A DNA stretch of 64,000 nucleotides from Inia geoffrensis (taxonomy: Eukaryota; Chordata; Mammalia; Artiodactyla; Iniidae): contig CM070899.1 in the NCBI GenBank assembly GCA_036417435.1, positions 144,536,237 through 144,600,236 on the forward strand, read 5' to 3'. The first letter of the stretch is position 1; each line of letters opens with the position of its first letter. Below are positions 21,106-31,930 of this stretch, one piece after another. Under the pieces are notes generated by a model. That model worked only from the letters and a program-made list of their open reading frames with translations. It made no database searches and was not told where the DNA came from. A program made the position numbers and the translations under genes.

Positions 21106-21292
21106 ACAGGTTTAATGACAGGGGTCAAAACAGCAAGGTCCCTGGCAATGTCTCCATCACTTATAACAAGAAAATGCAATGCAGAGATTACTAATGGCCT
21201 TTTTTTTTTCCTCCCAAACCTCCAGGAATGGAAAGCAATAATCAAACATCTCCTGATCATCAAGTCTTATATATCGTCCCCGGCATCCTATA
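21106..21292 (-). repeat. inverted repeat, right arm
   Basis: Reads 'acaggtttaatgacaggggt', 'gcaaggtccctggcaatgtc', a T-run at 21200-21209, 'tcctgatcatcaagtcttat' and 'ccccggcatccta', the complement of the arm at 20171-20360. Similarity stops abruptly on both sides. Confidence 0.9.
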
Positions 21293-22344
21293 TGTGTTGT
21301 TGCTGTTTTTGCTGCTTGCATGTTTCTCCATCACTCTGGCTGGGCAAATCCGATCTCCTCATCAGCAGTTGGGAAACAACGAGCTGTGATCTCAAATCTT
21401 TGGAAGGTCAGCTCGAGAGGCAGCATCTTCCTAGCAACAGTTGCCAGGGAAGATTATGAGGGTGGACTCAACTCCCAGTAGAGATGAAGACATGGAGGGT
21501 TATATAATTGGCATTTGTTTGAATGGGGCAGGTGGGGGGAGACTTGCCCCTATGAAGGGCATATTCAGTCTCTTCGGTCCCTGTGCTGTTCATTCTTTTT
21601 GTTAGGAGTTCTGGCTGACCTTTTTGTTTTATTTGATGTCATTTCATTTTCCTAAATTATTAGAACTGAAAAGTACCCAGTCCAAAGAGTCCTAATCCTA
21701 TTAAACCCAAGATCCTATTTTCATAGCACATATTTTGCAATATCCCCTTCGCTAGTCTTAATGGAATTACAGATGTATAGCCTACCTAAGTACATAACTT
21801 TAAAAATAAATATAATGCCCTATACCATAAACAATGAGAAATAAAGCAATTTATAATAAAATAAGATGAATTTCAAGTATTTGTGAACAGATAGAAGACA
21901 TAATGAATAACTCAGAATCTTATATCTAGTTTTGATATATTATCCACGTTTATTCTTTCTAGCTGACATTTTGAAATAAGAGCTAAATAAATACATTAAC
22001 AATCGGTATAGAATCACCAGGAACTCAGTGCCTACAAGTGCAGAGTTAGAGCCGTATTGGCACCTCAGACACTAGGAATGATGCTGTCATCAGTGGCACG
22101 ATCTTTCATAATGGTGAACAACTCTTTGCAGAGCTACAAACAAGAGAAAGTACATGATTTCTTCCATTTACATGTTACTTGCCTTTCTAGAAAATTCAGC
22201 ATAACCATGAAGCAATAGCTTGAGTGTATATGTAAAACAGAGCTGAGTTCAAGGCCCAGGTGATTACAAACAAGTTTTTTACCTAGGCGAAGAAGAGAAA
22301 AGTTGGTGGGACATGACTCAGGATGCCTTGTGCAGTGCCGGATA
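21293..22344. other. unannotated AT-rich stretch
   Basis: About 1 kb without a recognised repeat or gene. Confidence 0.4.
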
Positions 22345-22474
22345 CTGTCACTCTCTGGTCTCCACCCACCAGATGCCAGTAGAATCCAGCCCCATCCTTG
22401 TGACAATCAGAAACGTTCCCACAAATTTTCAGAATGTTCCCTAGAAGCATCAGTGATGTAGTCCGATCCCCCTC
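22345..22474 (+). mobile_element. hAT (MER1-group) fossil
   Basis: 'tctggtctccacccaccaga', 'tgccagtagaatccagcccc' and 'acaatcagaaacgttcc' follow a common MER1-group non-autonomous transposon. Confidence 0.6.
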
Positions 22475-22575
22475 ATTATAAAGGGGGATAGACTGAGGTT
22501 CGGAGAAAAAAAGTGACTTGTTCAAGGGAAAGCCAAGACGAAACTCAGACCCTGCTAACTCTCAGGTCAGGGATT
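22475..22575 (-). mobile_element. MIR fragment
   Basis: 'gatagactgaggttcggaga', 'gtgacttgttcaaggg' and 'aaactcagaccctgctaact' match the antisense MIR core and tRNA-like side. Confidence 0.6.
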
Positions 22576-22954
22576 AGGACAATTAGCTGAAATTGTGGGA
22601 ATCTCTCTCACTCTTCAGATGTGTAAACAACAAGCTATGAGATATGCTGGCATTATTCATGGTTCTATTTATCTCCTCTTCTGTCCATTTTCAAAATTAA
22701 CCTTGATTTCTGATTGCTGGTAATTTCTTGTCCTGTACTAAGTTGTGAGCAATTTTGAAGCTCTGTTTTTGGCAGAAAAGCATTATTCTTTGGAGAAAAG
22801 AGTCATTTCTCTACATGGTGCTTATTTCACTTGGGCTGGATCAACAGTAGAGTCTATCAACACTCGGCCAATGGAAGATGATAGAATAAAGACCACACAG
22901 TTGGCCACAGTGAAGAGTTTTATTTCATTTTACATGTAAAGAAAAGATCTGATA
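22576..22954. other. unannotated stretch
   Basis: No gene or repeat recognised. A 64-codon frame at 22745-22939 has no support. Confidence 0.4.
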
Positions 22955-23595
22955 CCGTGATATGGTACATATTATATATTTGGCTTTCATCCTCAATTCC
23001 TGGACAGAGCTCCTAAAACCCTTAGAATTTCTGAGTGATAGGGGAAAGAGACGCGTCTTTTGTTACTCATAACAAGCCCCTCTCAACCACACCTGAGTTC
23101 ATGCTAATGGGGTGACCCCTGGAGGATGGGGCCTGGTTGCCAGGGGAACCAACCACAAGATTAGAGGGTTAGAACTTTCAGCCCCACCCCTGACCTCCTA
23201 GGAGAGGAGAGTGGCTGGAGGTTGAGTTAATCACTAATGGCCAGTGATTCAATCAATCCTGCCTACATAATGTATCCTCCATAAAAAATAAAAATTAAAA
23301 AAATATTAAAAAAAAAAACCCTAACCTAAGGATTTTGGAGTCTAGACTGTTGAACACATGGAGGTGCTGAGAGAGTGGTACACCTGGAGAGGGCATGGAA
23401 GCCAGTACTCTTTCCCTATACCTTGCCCTGTGCATCTCTTCCATCTAGCTGTTCCTGAGCTGTATCCTTTCATAATAAACTGGGAATCTAGTAAGTAAAC
23501 TGCTTTCCTGAGTTCTGTGAACAACTTATAGAAACTGACGAGGGGGTCTTGGGAACTTCTAACTTGTAGCCAAGTTGGACAAAAGGAAATAGTCA
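22955..23595 (+). mobile_element. ERVL-type solo LTR (MER21-like)
   Basis: 'ggctttcatcctcaattcct', 'actcataacaagcccctctc', 'gggcctggttgccaggggaa', 'cagccccacccctgacctcc', 'atgtatcctccataaaaa', 'catctcttccatctagctgt' and a polyadenylation signal AATAAA at 23474-23479 follow an ERVL-class LTR in order. An A-rich expansion at 23282-23318 sits after the presumed promoter region. No viral coding sequence adjoins it. Confidence 0.8.
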
Positions 23596-23689
23596 TTTTT
23601 GCATTTAAAAGGCATGACCATGTTTTAAGAATAAGAGTTTTATTATCTGATTTACTTTTTTAAAAGTTATTGAAGTCATATAGTAATAT

Positions 23690-23960
23690 TATCATTATTA
23701 TTAAGAGAGCCTGACACATGTTCAAAGGCAACGTCCAGGATGTTAAGGAGCTAGAATCTTGACACCAAGGCGGGAAGAGAAGGCTGAGTTGCTGTTGTCC
23801 AGGAGAGGAGGTGGAACAGAAAGGTGGGCTCAGACTCAAAAGTGCCCAAGAGACATCCACGTGGAAACACCGAGAAGGTCTCTAGCAATGTGGTCTGAGC
23901 TTTGCAGTAAAGGGGCTGGGCTGGGGGCCCAGATCTTGGGGTCATAACCAAAGAAAGGAG
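23690..23960 (-). mobile_element. probable L2 LINE fragment
   Basis: 'gagacatccacgtggaaaca' and 'cccagatcttggggtcataa' resemble the antisense L2 3' region, which reads 'gacatccaagtggagatg...'. Edges uncertain. Confidence 0.45.
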
Positions 23961-24184
23961 AGTTGACACCACAAGATTAAATTAAATCACCCTCCAAAAT
24001 ATGTGTTGAGTAAGAAAATAAGAAACAGATTAAGGATAGAACCTTCAGGAAAGCCCATGTTTGAGGCATAGATAGAAACAGTATGCCAAGAAAAGATGAT
24101 GAGAAAGAACAAACTGGAAAAAAACAAAGATAGTGATGTCAAAAAAAAAAAAGAAAAGAAAAGAAAAAGATAGCCACCAAAAAC

Positions 24185-24400
24185 AAGGTCTTGGGCTAAG
24201 TGCTCTACAGCACACACCATCCTGTTTAATCCTCACTACACTAACGGTGAGGTATTATTATGATCCCCAATTTACACTTGAGGAGACTACAGCAAAGAAA
24301 AGGTAAGTCATGTGCCCCATAATGCACAGCTAGTAAGTAAGAGGCTTAACTAGAATTTGAAACCAAGTAGTCTGAGTGCAAACACTGTACACTTGACTTC
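24185..24400 (-). mobile_element. MIR SINE
   Basis: 'gggctaagtgctctacagca', 'tgtttaatcctcactacact', 'gatccccaatttacacttga', 'cacagctagtaagtaagagg' and 'gaatttgaaaccaagtagtc' follow antisense MIR almost end to end. Preceded by an A-rich patch at 24140-24170. Confidence 0.9.
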
Positions 24401-25231
24401 CAGCTAAATAAAAGAAAACTAAGGATTAAAACTTGTGCTTTGGATCTAGATTTATAACAAAATTCTAGAAATAAATAAACAAACAAACAAATCTAAACAC
24501 CAAGGTTTCAGCTCACAAAGTTGAGTTGGGAGCTCTGACACCTGCTCCCAGGGAGCCCTTCAGACAAGGGGCAAGGTCAAGGACCAGGACAGGCTCTGCC
24601 ATTCTTCATCACCACACTTCTTACACTCACACAGTCCTCAGCAGAAGCATGAAGATGGAAAATTTCTCATTATGGATTACACTGTCTCCTCAACAAAGCA
24701 AAAATTACTCCCCAAAACAGATCTTCCCAGACAAATGAGTAAATGGATAAACAAAGAAAACACATGTCCAGACTATTATGTAGAGCAAATGAATTCACTT
24801 TTAAAATGTGGAAAGCAAAATTGATCGTACAACAGACACTGATACAATTTCTCGCTCCTATCCTCATCAGTCAGGTCATCCACGTGAAACAGCAGTGCCT
24901 ACACCCTTAGGAAGAGTTTTCTGGTAGGCGGCAAGAGATGAACTCCAATCCCACCTCACAAAAGAAAACCAAGCCTGGACTAATTTGGTCCAAGCCATCC
25001 CACAAGAATTGTTTCCCACCATATTGAATGAAACTATCCTTAGAGAAAAGAGATGAAATCCATTGCTTGTCCTCGACTTTGTGGGATACTTGGCTTTCCC
25101 GGTCTCCTCCAGTAGAGGAAAAGACAGGTGATGCTCAAAACCAAAATAACAATCACAGCCCTACAGATGTGGTGGTGATGGGGATTAAGCAAAGTGGACA
25201 GATTTTGAGAGAAACTCTAAGACGTCAAATC
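24401..25231. other. unannotated stretch
   Basis: An AAAC/AAAT patch at 24470-24491, otherwise nothing recognised. Confidence 0.4.
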
Positions 25232-25250
25232 AAAAAGACTTGTGCATGTG

Positions 25251-25450
25251 GGCTTCCCTAGTGGTGCAGTGGTTGAGAGTCCGCCTGCCGATGCAGGGGA
25301 CGCAGGTTCGTGCCCCGGTCCGGGGGGATCCCACATGCCGCGGAGCGGCTGGTCTCGTGAGCCATGGCCGCAGAGCCTGCGCGTCTGGAGCCTGTGCTCC
25401 GCAACGGGGAGAGGCCACAACAGTGAGAGGCCCGCGTAGAGCAAAAAAAA
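25251..25450 (+). mobile_element. CHR-2-type SINE, full length
   Basis: Begins ggcttccctagtggtgcag, holds the box-B region 'caggttcgtgcccc', and ends with 'gagaggcccgcgtagagc' plus A-tail. Flanks aaaaagacttgtgcatg (25232-25248) and aaaagacatgtgcatg (25451-25466) are the target duplication with one change. Confidence 0.97.
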
Positions 25451-25534
25451 AAAAGACATGTGCATGCATAAAATGTGGGAAATGAGAGAAAGGGGAGCGT
25501 TGAGGACGATATTTAGGTGTTCCCCCTATAAACT

Positions 25535-26060
25535 GGGGTCAGTCACTGATTTGGGAAACCTGAAAATTGACAGATTGAAGCAAGAGAGATCACAAGTGTG
25601 GTTTTGGACGTTCTGATCTTGAGGTGCCTTTGAGAGCTCTAAGAGGGGATTGGCAATTGTTCAGAAGTTCTGTGGAGTTGACATACAAATAAATGACTGT
25701 GCCATTCTCATCTAAGTGGTACCAGACTTACATGACTTACCGAATTAAGACTTAAAATTGGGGTGAATGAGACTTCCCAAGGATAAAGACAGGAGAGGAG
25801 AGAGAGCCTAGGATTCAGTTCTTAAGGAGTTCCGACATTTAACGCCAATAGAAAAGGGCAATCCTGCAATCCTGCAAAATCAGGAGAGTGGCACTCAGGA
25901 TAGTCAGAGGAAGAGAGTGCTTCAAGAAGGAGGGAGTGATCATCATTGTTCAACACGGATGAGAGGTCAAGAAAGAGGACAGAGAAATATCCGGTATTTG
26001 CAGTAACAGAAGGTAATTAATGCTCTTAGCAAGAGCTGTTTCTGTGGGGAGAGGGGGGGG
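25535..26060 (-). mobile_element. L2 LINE fragment, antisense
   Basis: 'gttctgatcttgaggtgcct', 'agagagcctaggattcagtt', 'agtgcttcaagaaggaggga', 'tgagaggtcaagaaagagga' and 'tagcaagagctgtttctgtg' follow, with gaps, the antisense L2 sequence seen around many mammalian loci. Confidence 0.55.
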
Positions 26061-26519
26061 CGGGTAGGATGAAGAGTGGCAGTAAGAAAATGAAGATGTA
26101 GGTGATGCAAAGCGCCCCAAATATATCTCCCACAGCATTTAGACGCGTTGAATACACGACAAAGTTTCTGCGCATGCAGGCTCCCGGCAGAGGCGGGGCA
26201 AGGTCAGGCTCTGCGCCCAGTGCCCCTGCACCACCGCCCAGGGAAAAGCCAGTTTCCGTCCCGGTGTTCACAGCCGTCCATCCACTTCCCCCGGGGTAGA
26301 GGGGAGAACAAGACAGTATCACACCTGGGGGTGCATAACTGACAGGTTGTGGGAGCCACTTTCTGGCCTCTACACTGAGCCCCACTGACTGGTAGCAGAC
26401 ACCCCTAGGGTTTCCCTTTCCAAACTGAAGTTCCTTGTGCTTTCATGAAAAGCTTCCCTGGGATTTTTCATATGCACACTGGTTTTAAGGTCAATAACAC
26501 TACTCATAACCAACCTTTG
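26061..26519. other. unannotated, locally CpG-rich
   Basis: A G-run at 26049-26057 borders it, and 26155-26310 has more CpG than its surroundings. Too short and weak for a CpG-island call. Confidence 0.4.
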
Positions 26520-26617
26520 GAGCCACTGCTCCAGAGGTTGGTTATCAGAACCTGCATTTCAACAAGACAGCCAGGTGGTTCCTGGGCACATTCAAGTGTG
26601 AAAGCACTGGTTTGGAG
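26520..26617 (+). mobile_element. MER5A-like hAT fossil fragment
   Basis: 'cagaacctgcatttcaacaa', 'gccaggtggttcctgggcac' and 'gtgaaagcactggt' match the MER5A 3' half. Confidence 0.65.
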
Positions 26618-26680
26618 AATTATTACATGCTTTTATTCTTTATTCCTCGAGACAACCCCACAAGTCCGGTGGATTATACC
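26618..26680 (-). mobile_element. MIR, 3' part (split by LTR)
   Basis: 'acatgcttttattctttatt' and 'gagacaaccccacaagtccg' are antisense MIR. The element resumes after the LTR. Confidence 0.6.
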
Positions 26681-27190
26681 TGTGGACTAAGAATGCTGCC
26701 TGCCGTATTAGTAAACAAAGGATATTGCAGACATCAGCCACTACAGCAGCCCGCAGTGGTGAACCCTGAGGGAACTTGGGATGGAAACAGAAATCCTGCC
26801 ACCAAGCTATCAGCCGCTGCGGCCACCACCACCCCAGCAGTGCACCCTGAGGAGACTCAGGATGAGAAAGCACAGGATACTGGCCCCAGATAGCTCTGGT
26901 GCTATCAAAGGAATGATTTCAGTGAGCCCAGACTCTTGCATCTTCCCATACATAGAAAAGCGCTAAATTCTTTAACTTAAGATGTCTGGTTTTCTTTAAT
27001 TAGAATCCTTTGATGTTCCAACTAGCTGGTCTTTGTTGCAAAAACTCCTATATGTCCTGCTTCCCCCTTACCTCTTCGGAGCAGTCTCTCAGAGCTATCT
27101 GTGACGCTGTGCCCTGGGCTTAAGTCCTCAGTTTTGTTCACCAAATAAAACGTAACTCAACTTTTAGGTTGTCACTTTTTTCAGTCGACA
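26681..27190 (+). mobile_element. solo LTR of an endogenous retrovirus
   Basis: Begins TGTGGACTAAGAATGCTGCC and ends TTCAGTCGACA. Internal marks are 'gtgcaccctgaggagactca', 'actagctggtctttgttgca', 'cttacctcttcggagcagtc' and AATAAA at 27144-27149, close to LTRs known from cetartiodactyl genomes. It divides a MIR. I could not find a target duplication. Class I versus II is not decided. The upstream part carries a GCC/ACC-rich patch near 26815-26835. Confidence 0.85.
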
Positions 27191-27310
27191 TCCCCACTTA
27201 TACTTGGGTGAACAGGTTCCGAGAGGTTACGTGAACAATGCTACAGAGCCAGAGAGTGAAAGGGCCAGGACTTGAACCTTTTCTCTTGATCACTATACAC
27301 TGCAGTTCTT
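27191..27310 (-). mobile_element. MIR, 5' part (continuation after LTR)
   Basis: 'tccccacttatacttgggtg', 'ttccgagaggttacgtgaac' and 'agggccaggacttgaacc' continue the MIR broken at 26680. Confidence 0.7.
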
Positions 27311-27684
27311 GCATTACTCCACTGGAAGCTGGGGCCAGCTAGCAGTGAGCCATCCAGGGACTGAGCTATGCAGAGGAGCTGGCCTGCGAGGACTCTTCCA
27401 GAGGGCACAGCTATATCAACAGAGCTCTGAACTGATTAGGCCTTTGCCAGCCATCTCTCTGGGTATGTGCATTGGCAAAGAGAGGCAGGACCCTAGGAGG
27501 GAGCCACCAACTCAGCTATGGGGGAGGGTCAGAAAAAGACAGAGAGGTTGAGACACTGAATTGAGCCTTGACAGATGGGAGTCCCCAGGCAGATCTACAG
27601 GATTGAGGGCCTATCCAGGACAAGGGAGGCTGGCAGCAAAGGCCTGGATGCAGGAAAAACTGGGGAAAGGCTGACCAGTGGTGA
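27311..27684. other. unannotated stretch
   Basis: No gene or repeat recognised. Confidence 0.4.
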
Positions 27685-28255
27685 CTTACTGATCTTGGCG
27701 TGCAGCAAAGTTGCCTGGGGAACCTGATAAAAAATTAAAGGTCTTCAATCTATTATATGTGGAATCTAAAAAAAGGGTACCAATGAACTTATCTACAAAA
27801 CAGAAATAGAGTCGCAGATGTAGAAAACAAACTTATGGTTACCAGAGGGTAAAGGGGAGAGGGATAAATTGGGAGATTGGGAATGACATATACACACTAC
27901 TATATATAAAATAGATAACTAATAAAGACCTACTGTATAGCACAGGGAACTCTACTCAATACTCTGTAATGACCTATATGGGGAAAGAAGCTAAAAAAAG
28001 AGTTGATATATGTATATGTATAACTGATTCACTTTGCTGTACAGCAGAAAATAACACAGCATTGTAAATCAACTATATTCCATAAAAATTTTTAAAACAA
28101 ATAAATAAATTTTTTAAAAAATTAAAGGCTGATTCTCCAGCCCAACCAACAAAAAAATTCCAGTTCCGTAGATCTGGGGAGGATCCTGGGAATATGCATT
28201 CTAAGCTATCAATATAATCCTAGGTAAATTCTATGCAGGTGGTCCCCAGAAGGAG
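27685..28255 (+). mobile_element. MER5A-like hAT fossil split by L1
   Basis: 'cttggcgtgcagcaaagttg', 'cctggggaacctgataaa' before the L1, then 'ctgattctccagcccaa', 'gtagatctggggaggatcct', 'gaatatgcattctaagc' and 'gcaggtggtccccag' after it, give a nearly complete MER5A. Confidence 0.85.
27742..28115 (+). mobile_element. L1 3' end, 5'-truncated
   Basis: L1 3' UTR: 'tatatgtggaatctaaaaaa', 'aacttatggttaccagaggg', 'tagcacagggaactctactc' and 'gtaaatcaactatattccat', then a short A-rich tail. Perfect duplication aaaaaattaaagg at 27729-27741 and 28116-28128. Confidence 0.95.
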
Positions 28256-28533
28256 CCCTAAGCAACATAACTAAATGGGTGTACTTAGTGGCTGACCTGT
28301 AGGGAGGAAGGTGGAAGATGCAGGAAATGAGCATGGAACTAAACCTGGAGACTTCGAGATCAGGGGAGAGAAAATCCAAAGAGTCTGACGTCAGACTGTG
28401 TCTTAGAAAGAGCACGCTGATCAATGGCTGCCTCTCCCACCAAAATAGAAGCCCCAGGGGTCTGTTTTTGCTGCTACTGTATTGCTATCAGAGTGTTTAG
28501 CACATAGTAGGTGCAAAGTAAGTATTTCCAGAA
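28256..28533. other. unannotated stretch
   Basis: No gene recognised. Confidence 0.4.
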
Positions 28534-28652
28534 GAGAGGGAGGTGGGAAGGAAGGAAGGAAGAAAGGAGGGTGGGAAGGAAGGAAGGAAGAAAGGAGGGA
28601 AGGAAGGAAGGAAGGAAGGGAAGGAGGGAGGGAAAAAGGGAGGGAGGGAGGA
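28534..28652. repeat. (GGAA)n/(GGGA)n purine tract
   Basis: About 120 bp of A/G in two near-duplicate blocks (gggaaggaaggaaggaagaa recurs at about 28545 and 28573), then GGGA units. The 181-codon minus frame through it is low complexity. Confidence 0.95.
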
Positions 28653-29039
28653 TGAATAAGGCAGTGTAGAGAATGGTTTGGAAGGAGGTTGAGGCCTGGA
28701 AATCTCTTACTGTGGTCCAAGCACAGGATAAAGACCTGTCTATGGCAGAGGAGTAGGAGTGGGGAGAAGGGGAAGAACTTACCATCATTCTGGCATTTTC
28801 GAGGCCACAGAGGCCTCACAAGACTTCTCGGAAGCATTTCTGTATTTCTGGCATATTGGGGAATGTCTATGAAAGTAAAAGACTTATGAAACATAATCAG
28901 GACTGAAGTGTACTGCAAAGCCAGTCCTCCCCCACACCCCAACCCTGGGAAATCTTCTTCAAGCACAGACAGCTGGGCAGTGGGATGGGACTCCTGCTCT
29001 CTCCAGCCCAGAGCACACCAAGACGAGGCGGCCGCTCTC
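28653..29039. other. unannotated stretch
   Basis: No gene or repeat recognised. Confidence 0.4.
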
Positions 29040-29300
29040 CTAGCTCATTCCAGCCAGAGGCTCCATTCTAGGCTTGGCAGTCGTTTGGGGGTTTTTGTGT
29101 CCTGGAGACATTTAACTCTGTACTTAATTTATGTTTAATAGGCAGCTATTATGTTAAATAGAGACCGGCTGAACTGATTATTTAAGACATCCTTATGGTT
29201 GCTTAACAACTGTGTGGTTTGACTGCTACATCTCAATAAAGGTTTCCCAGTACTCGGCTATTATTACAGTTTTGCATCGGTAACTATCCGCACCTAGCCG
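29040..29300. promoter_or_regulatory. candidate conserved non-coding block
   Basis: Repeat-free AT-rich sequence with dense homeobox- and MEF2-like words (acttaatttatgtttaatag, ctgattatttaagac, ctacatctcaataaagg). The call rests only on texture and absence of repeats. Function is inference. Confidence 0.25.
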
Positions 29301-30079
29301 CTGACCTCTCTTTAAATATTGCCTGAGGGCCTGGAAGCTCCCAGCTCTGTTTCTTTCCCTGGTCCCCAAACGGCTGAGTGTCTGAGAATCCAGGAGTATC
29401 CACAGAGATCAGGAAACTGGAGAGGAGATCACGTGTGGTTGTGCAGGACGTGAGATCATGGCTGAGCGCCAGCTCCGGTTCTAAACCGCCTGTCAGCAGC
29501 ATTTGGGACTTGCCTCCCGATGGCAATGTGGCTTTGTGGGGAAGCTCAGAGGCCACGGCTGAGCCCAGGAGGTGACTAAGACCTAGGAGAAGAGAACCTG
29601 TGTATAAAAAAAAGAGAATCAGGAAGAAAACTATAAGGGTACTGATTTGCTAGAAGTTTCCTCTAGTGTAGTGTTACTTAAAATGTGATTCACAGACCAG
29701 TGCCCGTCTGAGACCTGTTCTTACTGGTCCACAAATTGGGAGTGAGCACTTAGGAACTTGTGCAGCAATTTGAAATCGCCATGATATGCAAGCATGAGAT
29801 CAAGGGATCTGGCTGGTCGATCAGCATGTAGACAAGTTTGGATATCACTGGACTCACGCGCGGAGGTGTACATGGCCCAAGCTACAACAAGTCTTGTGCA
29901 CTGTGACCACATATCTGTCCACCAAGGACTGGAAATGTGAAAACTGGTCTTTCAGCTCAGAATCTTTGAAGACCACCGTTTTGGTGCTATATCTCTCAGC
30001 TTATTCGTTTCTCCAAACTGCCTGCCCACTTTGGGGCAAATAGCAGGTCTTTTAAAACCTTCCTTATGTACATTTAAAA
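29301..30079. other. unannotated, possible old hAT piece
   Basis: 'cacagaccagtgcccgtctg' near 29690 faintly recalls a hAT fossil. No gene signature. Confidence 0.35.
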
Positions 30080-30210
30080 AATCAATAAAGACTGTAAATA
30101 TAGTAAAAGTCACTGGATTGTACACTTTAAAAGGGAAAAGTTTATGGTACAAAAGGATCATTTCATAGTAATTTTATGTGAATTATATCTCAATAAAGCT
30201 GCTATTTTTT
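30080..30210 (+). mobile_element. L1M 3' end
   Basis: 'actggattgtacactttaaa' and 'gtgaattatatctcaataaa' are the common L1M 3' terminus. A SINE lies in its tail. Confidence 0.75.
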
Positions 30211-30419
30211 TTTTTTTTTTTTTTATTCCGGTACGCGGGCCTCCCACTGTTGTGGCCTCTCCCATTGCGGAGCACAGGCTCCGGATGCGCAGGCTCAGCG
30301 GCCATGGCTCACGGGCCCAGCCGCTCCGCGGCATGTGGGATCCTCCCGGACCGGGGCACGAACCCGTGTCCCCTGCATCAGCAGGCGGACTCTCAACCAC
30401 TGCGCCACCAGGGAAGCCC
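30211..30419 (-). mobile_element. CHR-2-type SINE, antisense
   Basis: T-run, 'ggtacgcgggcctcccactg', 'ggccatggctcacgggccca', ending 'accagggaagccc'. Duplication aaagctgctattttt at 30195-30209 and 30420-30434. Confidence 0.97.
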
Positions 30420-30475
30420 AAAGCTGCTATTTTTTAAAAAAATAGGTAGATAAACAGAATAGATAGAATGGTGGC

Positions 30476-30511
30476 TGGATGGATGGATGGATGGATGCGT
30501 GGATGGATGGA
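30476..30511. repeat. (GGAT)n microsatellite
   Basis: About nine GGAT units with one GCGT break. Confidence 0.9.
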
Positions 30512-31930
30512 CACACCATAAATGTCTTTCTGTGTCAAAACAAAATCAAAAAGGAGATGATTACACACAGTGTGTTTTACATAACCTATGCTGGATAATC
30601 CCCATTAGCACCTCCAGATCCACTTCCCCACTGCATCACTCTGACAGATGCCCTCTGAAGATTAGAGGTCAAAAAAAGAGGTCAGGGCATTTACTCTCCA
30701 GCATCCTCCCTGCTGGGCCACAGGTTGGTAATGGCTGTGTTATCTCCTACAGCTACAACTTTAGTTCCAGTAACCATGCCCTCCGGGTGGTGACAGCTCC
30801 TGGCTGCTGCTACCGCCAGAGTGCTTCACCTTTCCCAGTGGGTTTCCCTTATCACCGCTTGCATTTAAATAGTCCTTCCACTAAAGCTTTCCAAATAACC
30901 TTTTGGCTTGTGCCATCTGCCCCCTGCCAGCTCCCTGACAGATACACAATTCACACCAACCTCATGAATCTTCTCCAAGTCACACCTACTTTTGTCCTAT
31001 TCTATTAGAAATAAAACCTGCTCTTCATGAGACATAAAATGATGGTTCATAAAAAAATCAGAGCAAGTATGAAATAGATGAAAATGTTAGCTGTTGTGGA
31101 ATTATTGCATGGCTTTATCCTGGGTAAATACATAACTTCTGATAGATGTTTTAAATCTATCACGCAACCTTACAAATGAAGGACATACTCTACTCTTACC
31201 CAAGAGCCACAAAGACATTGAGCCAGACACTTACCTGCTGGTAGCTCTACAGGAAAAGAGAATATCACTTAGAAGAGAGTCCCAAAGGGACCCCCAAGTC
31301 CATCACTGACATTCACTGCTAAGCTCACGATTCCTATTTCCAAACTGCCCACTGAACATTGGAGATCCCGTAGGTGCCTCAGAACTCCACATACACAAGA
31401 CTGAGGCCGGAACCTGGATGCCCACCCCCACCCCGCCTTCCTTCATCTCCCAAAGGCAATCAGTGATCGATCGGGCCTCCTAAACGTCTTAAATTCTATT
31501 CAATCCAAGGATCCAGATTTCATTCTATGTGCTTGGAAAGTGGACCACAGATGGGAATATGGAATGTACAAAAAGATTTAAGTATTTGATAATTTTTTAT
31601 CTTATCTCTTCACCACCAAATTTTTTCCATTTAAGTGTATTTTTAATTGTCCCATTTTCAAACTTGACATTGTGTAACAAACTGTGGTAATACCAGTCCC
31701 GCCGTCAGCAATTCATTAAGAAGCAAGTACATTGACCCAATTCCATCAATTAACGAGATATGAGAGAAAATTTTCTGGGGACTTTTGAAGAAGTTTTCCT
31801 TGTCCTTAAGGAAAACCAGATAATGAAGTGGTCCCTTTTTCTCCCACTGGAGGTGTATTTGGCACCAATTACTCCTGGTAGCCTTCTTACAAACGCCCAA
31901 GGAAACAGCCTTAGGAGGAAGCCAGCTGCA
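30512..31930. other. unannotated stretch
   Basis: About 1.4 kb without a recognised repeat. The 173-codon plus frame at 30487-31008 lacks any domain-like pattern and begins in the microsatellite. Confidence 0.4.

Noticed and set aside
24134..24172. SINE A-tail
   Set aside because: A-rich patch (AAAAGAAAAG) without SINE or L1 sequence on either side. Treated as simple sequence.
26155..26310. CpG island
   Set aside because: Only about 160 bp with modest CpG enrichment, below usual length and density.
28421..28966. 181-codon minus-strand frame rich in Pro/Ser/Leu/Phe
   Set aside because: Spans the GGAA/GGGA tract. No domain, composition-driven.
30487..31008. 173-codon plus-strand frame
   Set aside because: Starts within the GGAT repeat, with no recognisable domain and no splice or promoter context.
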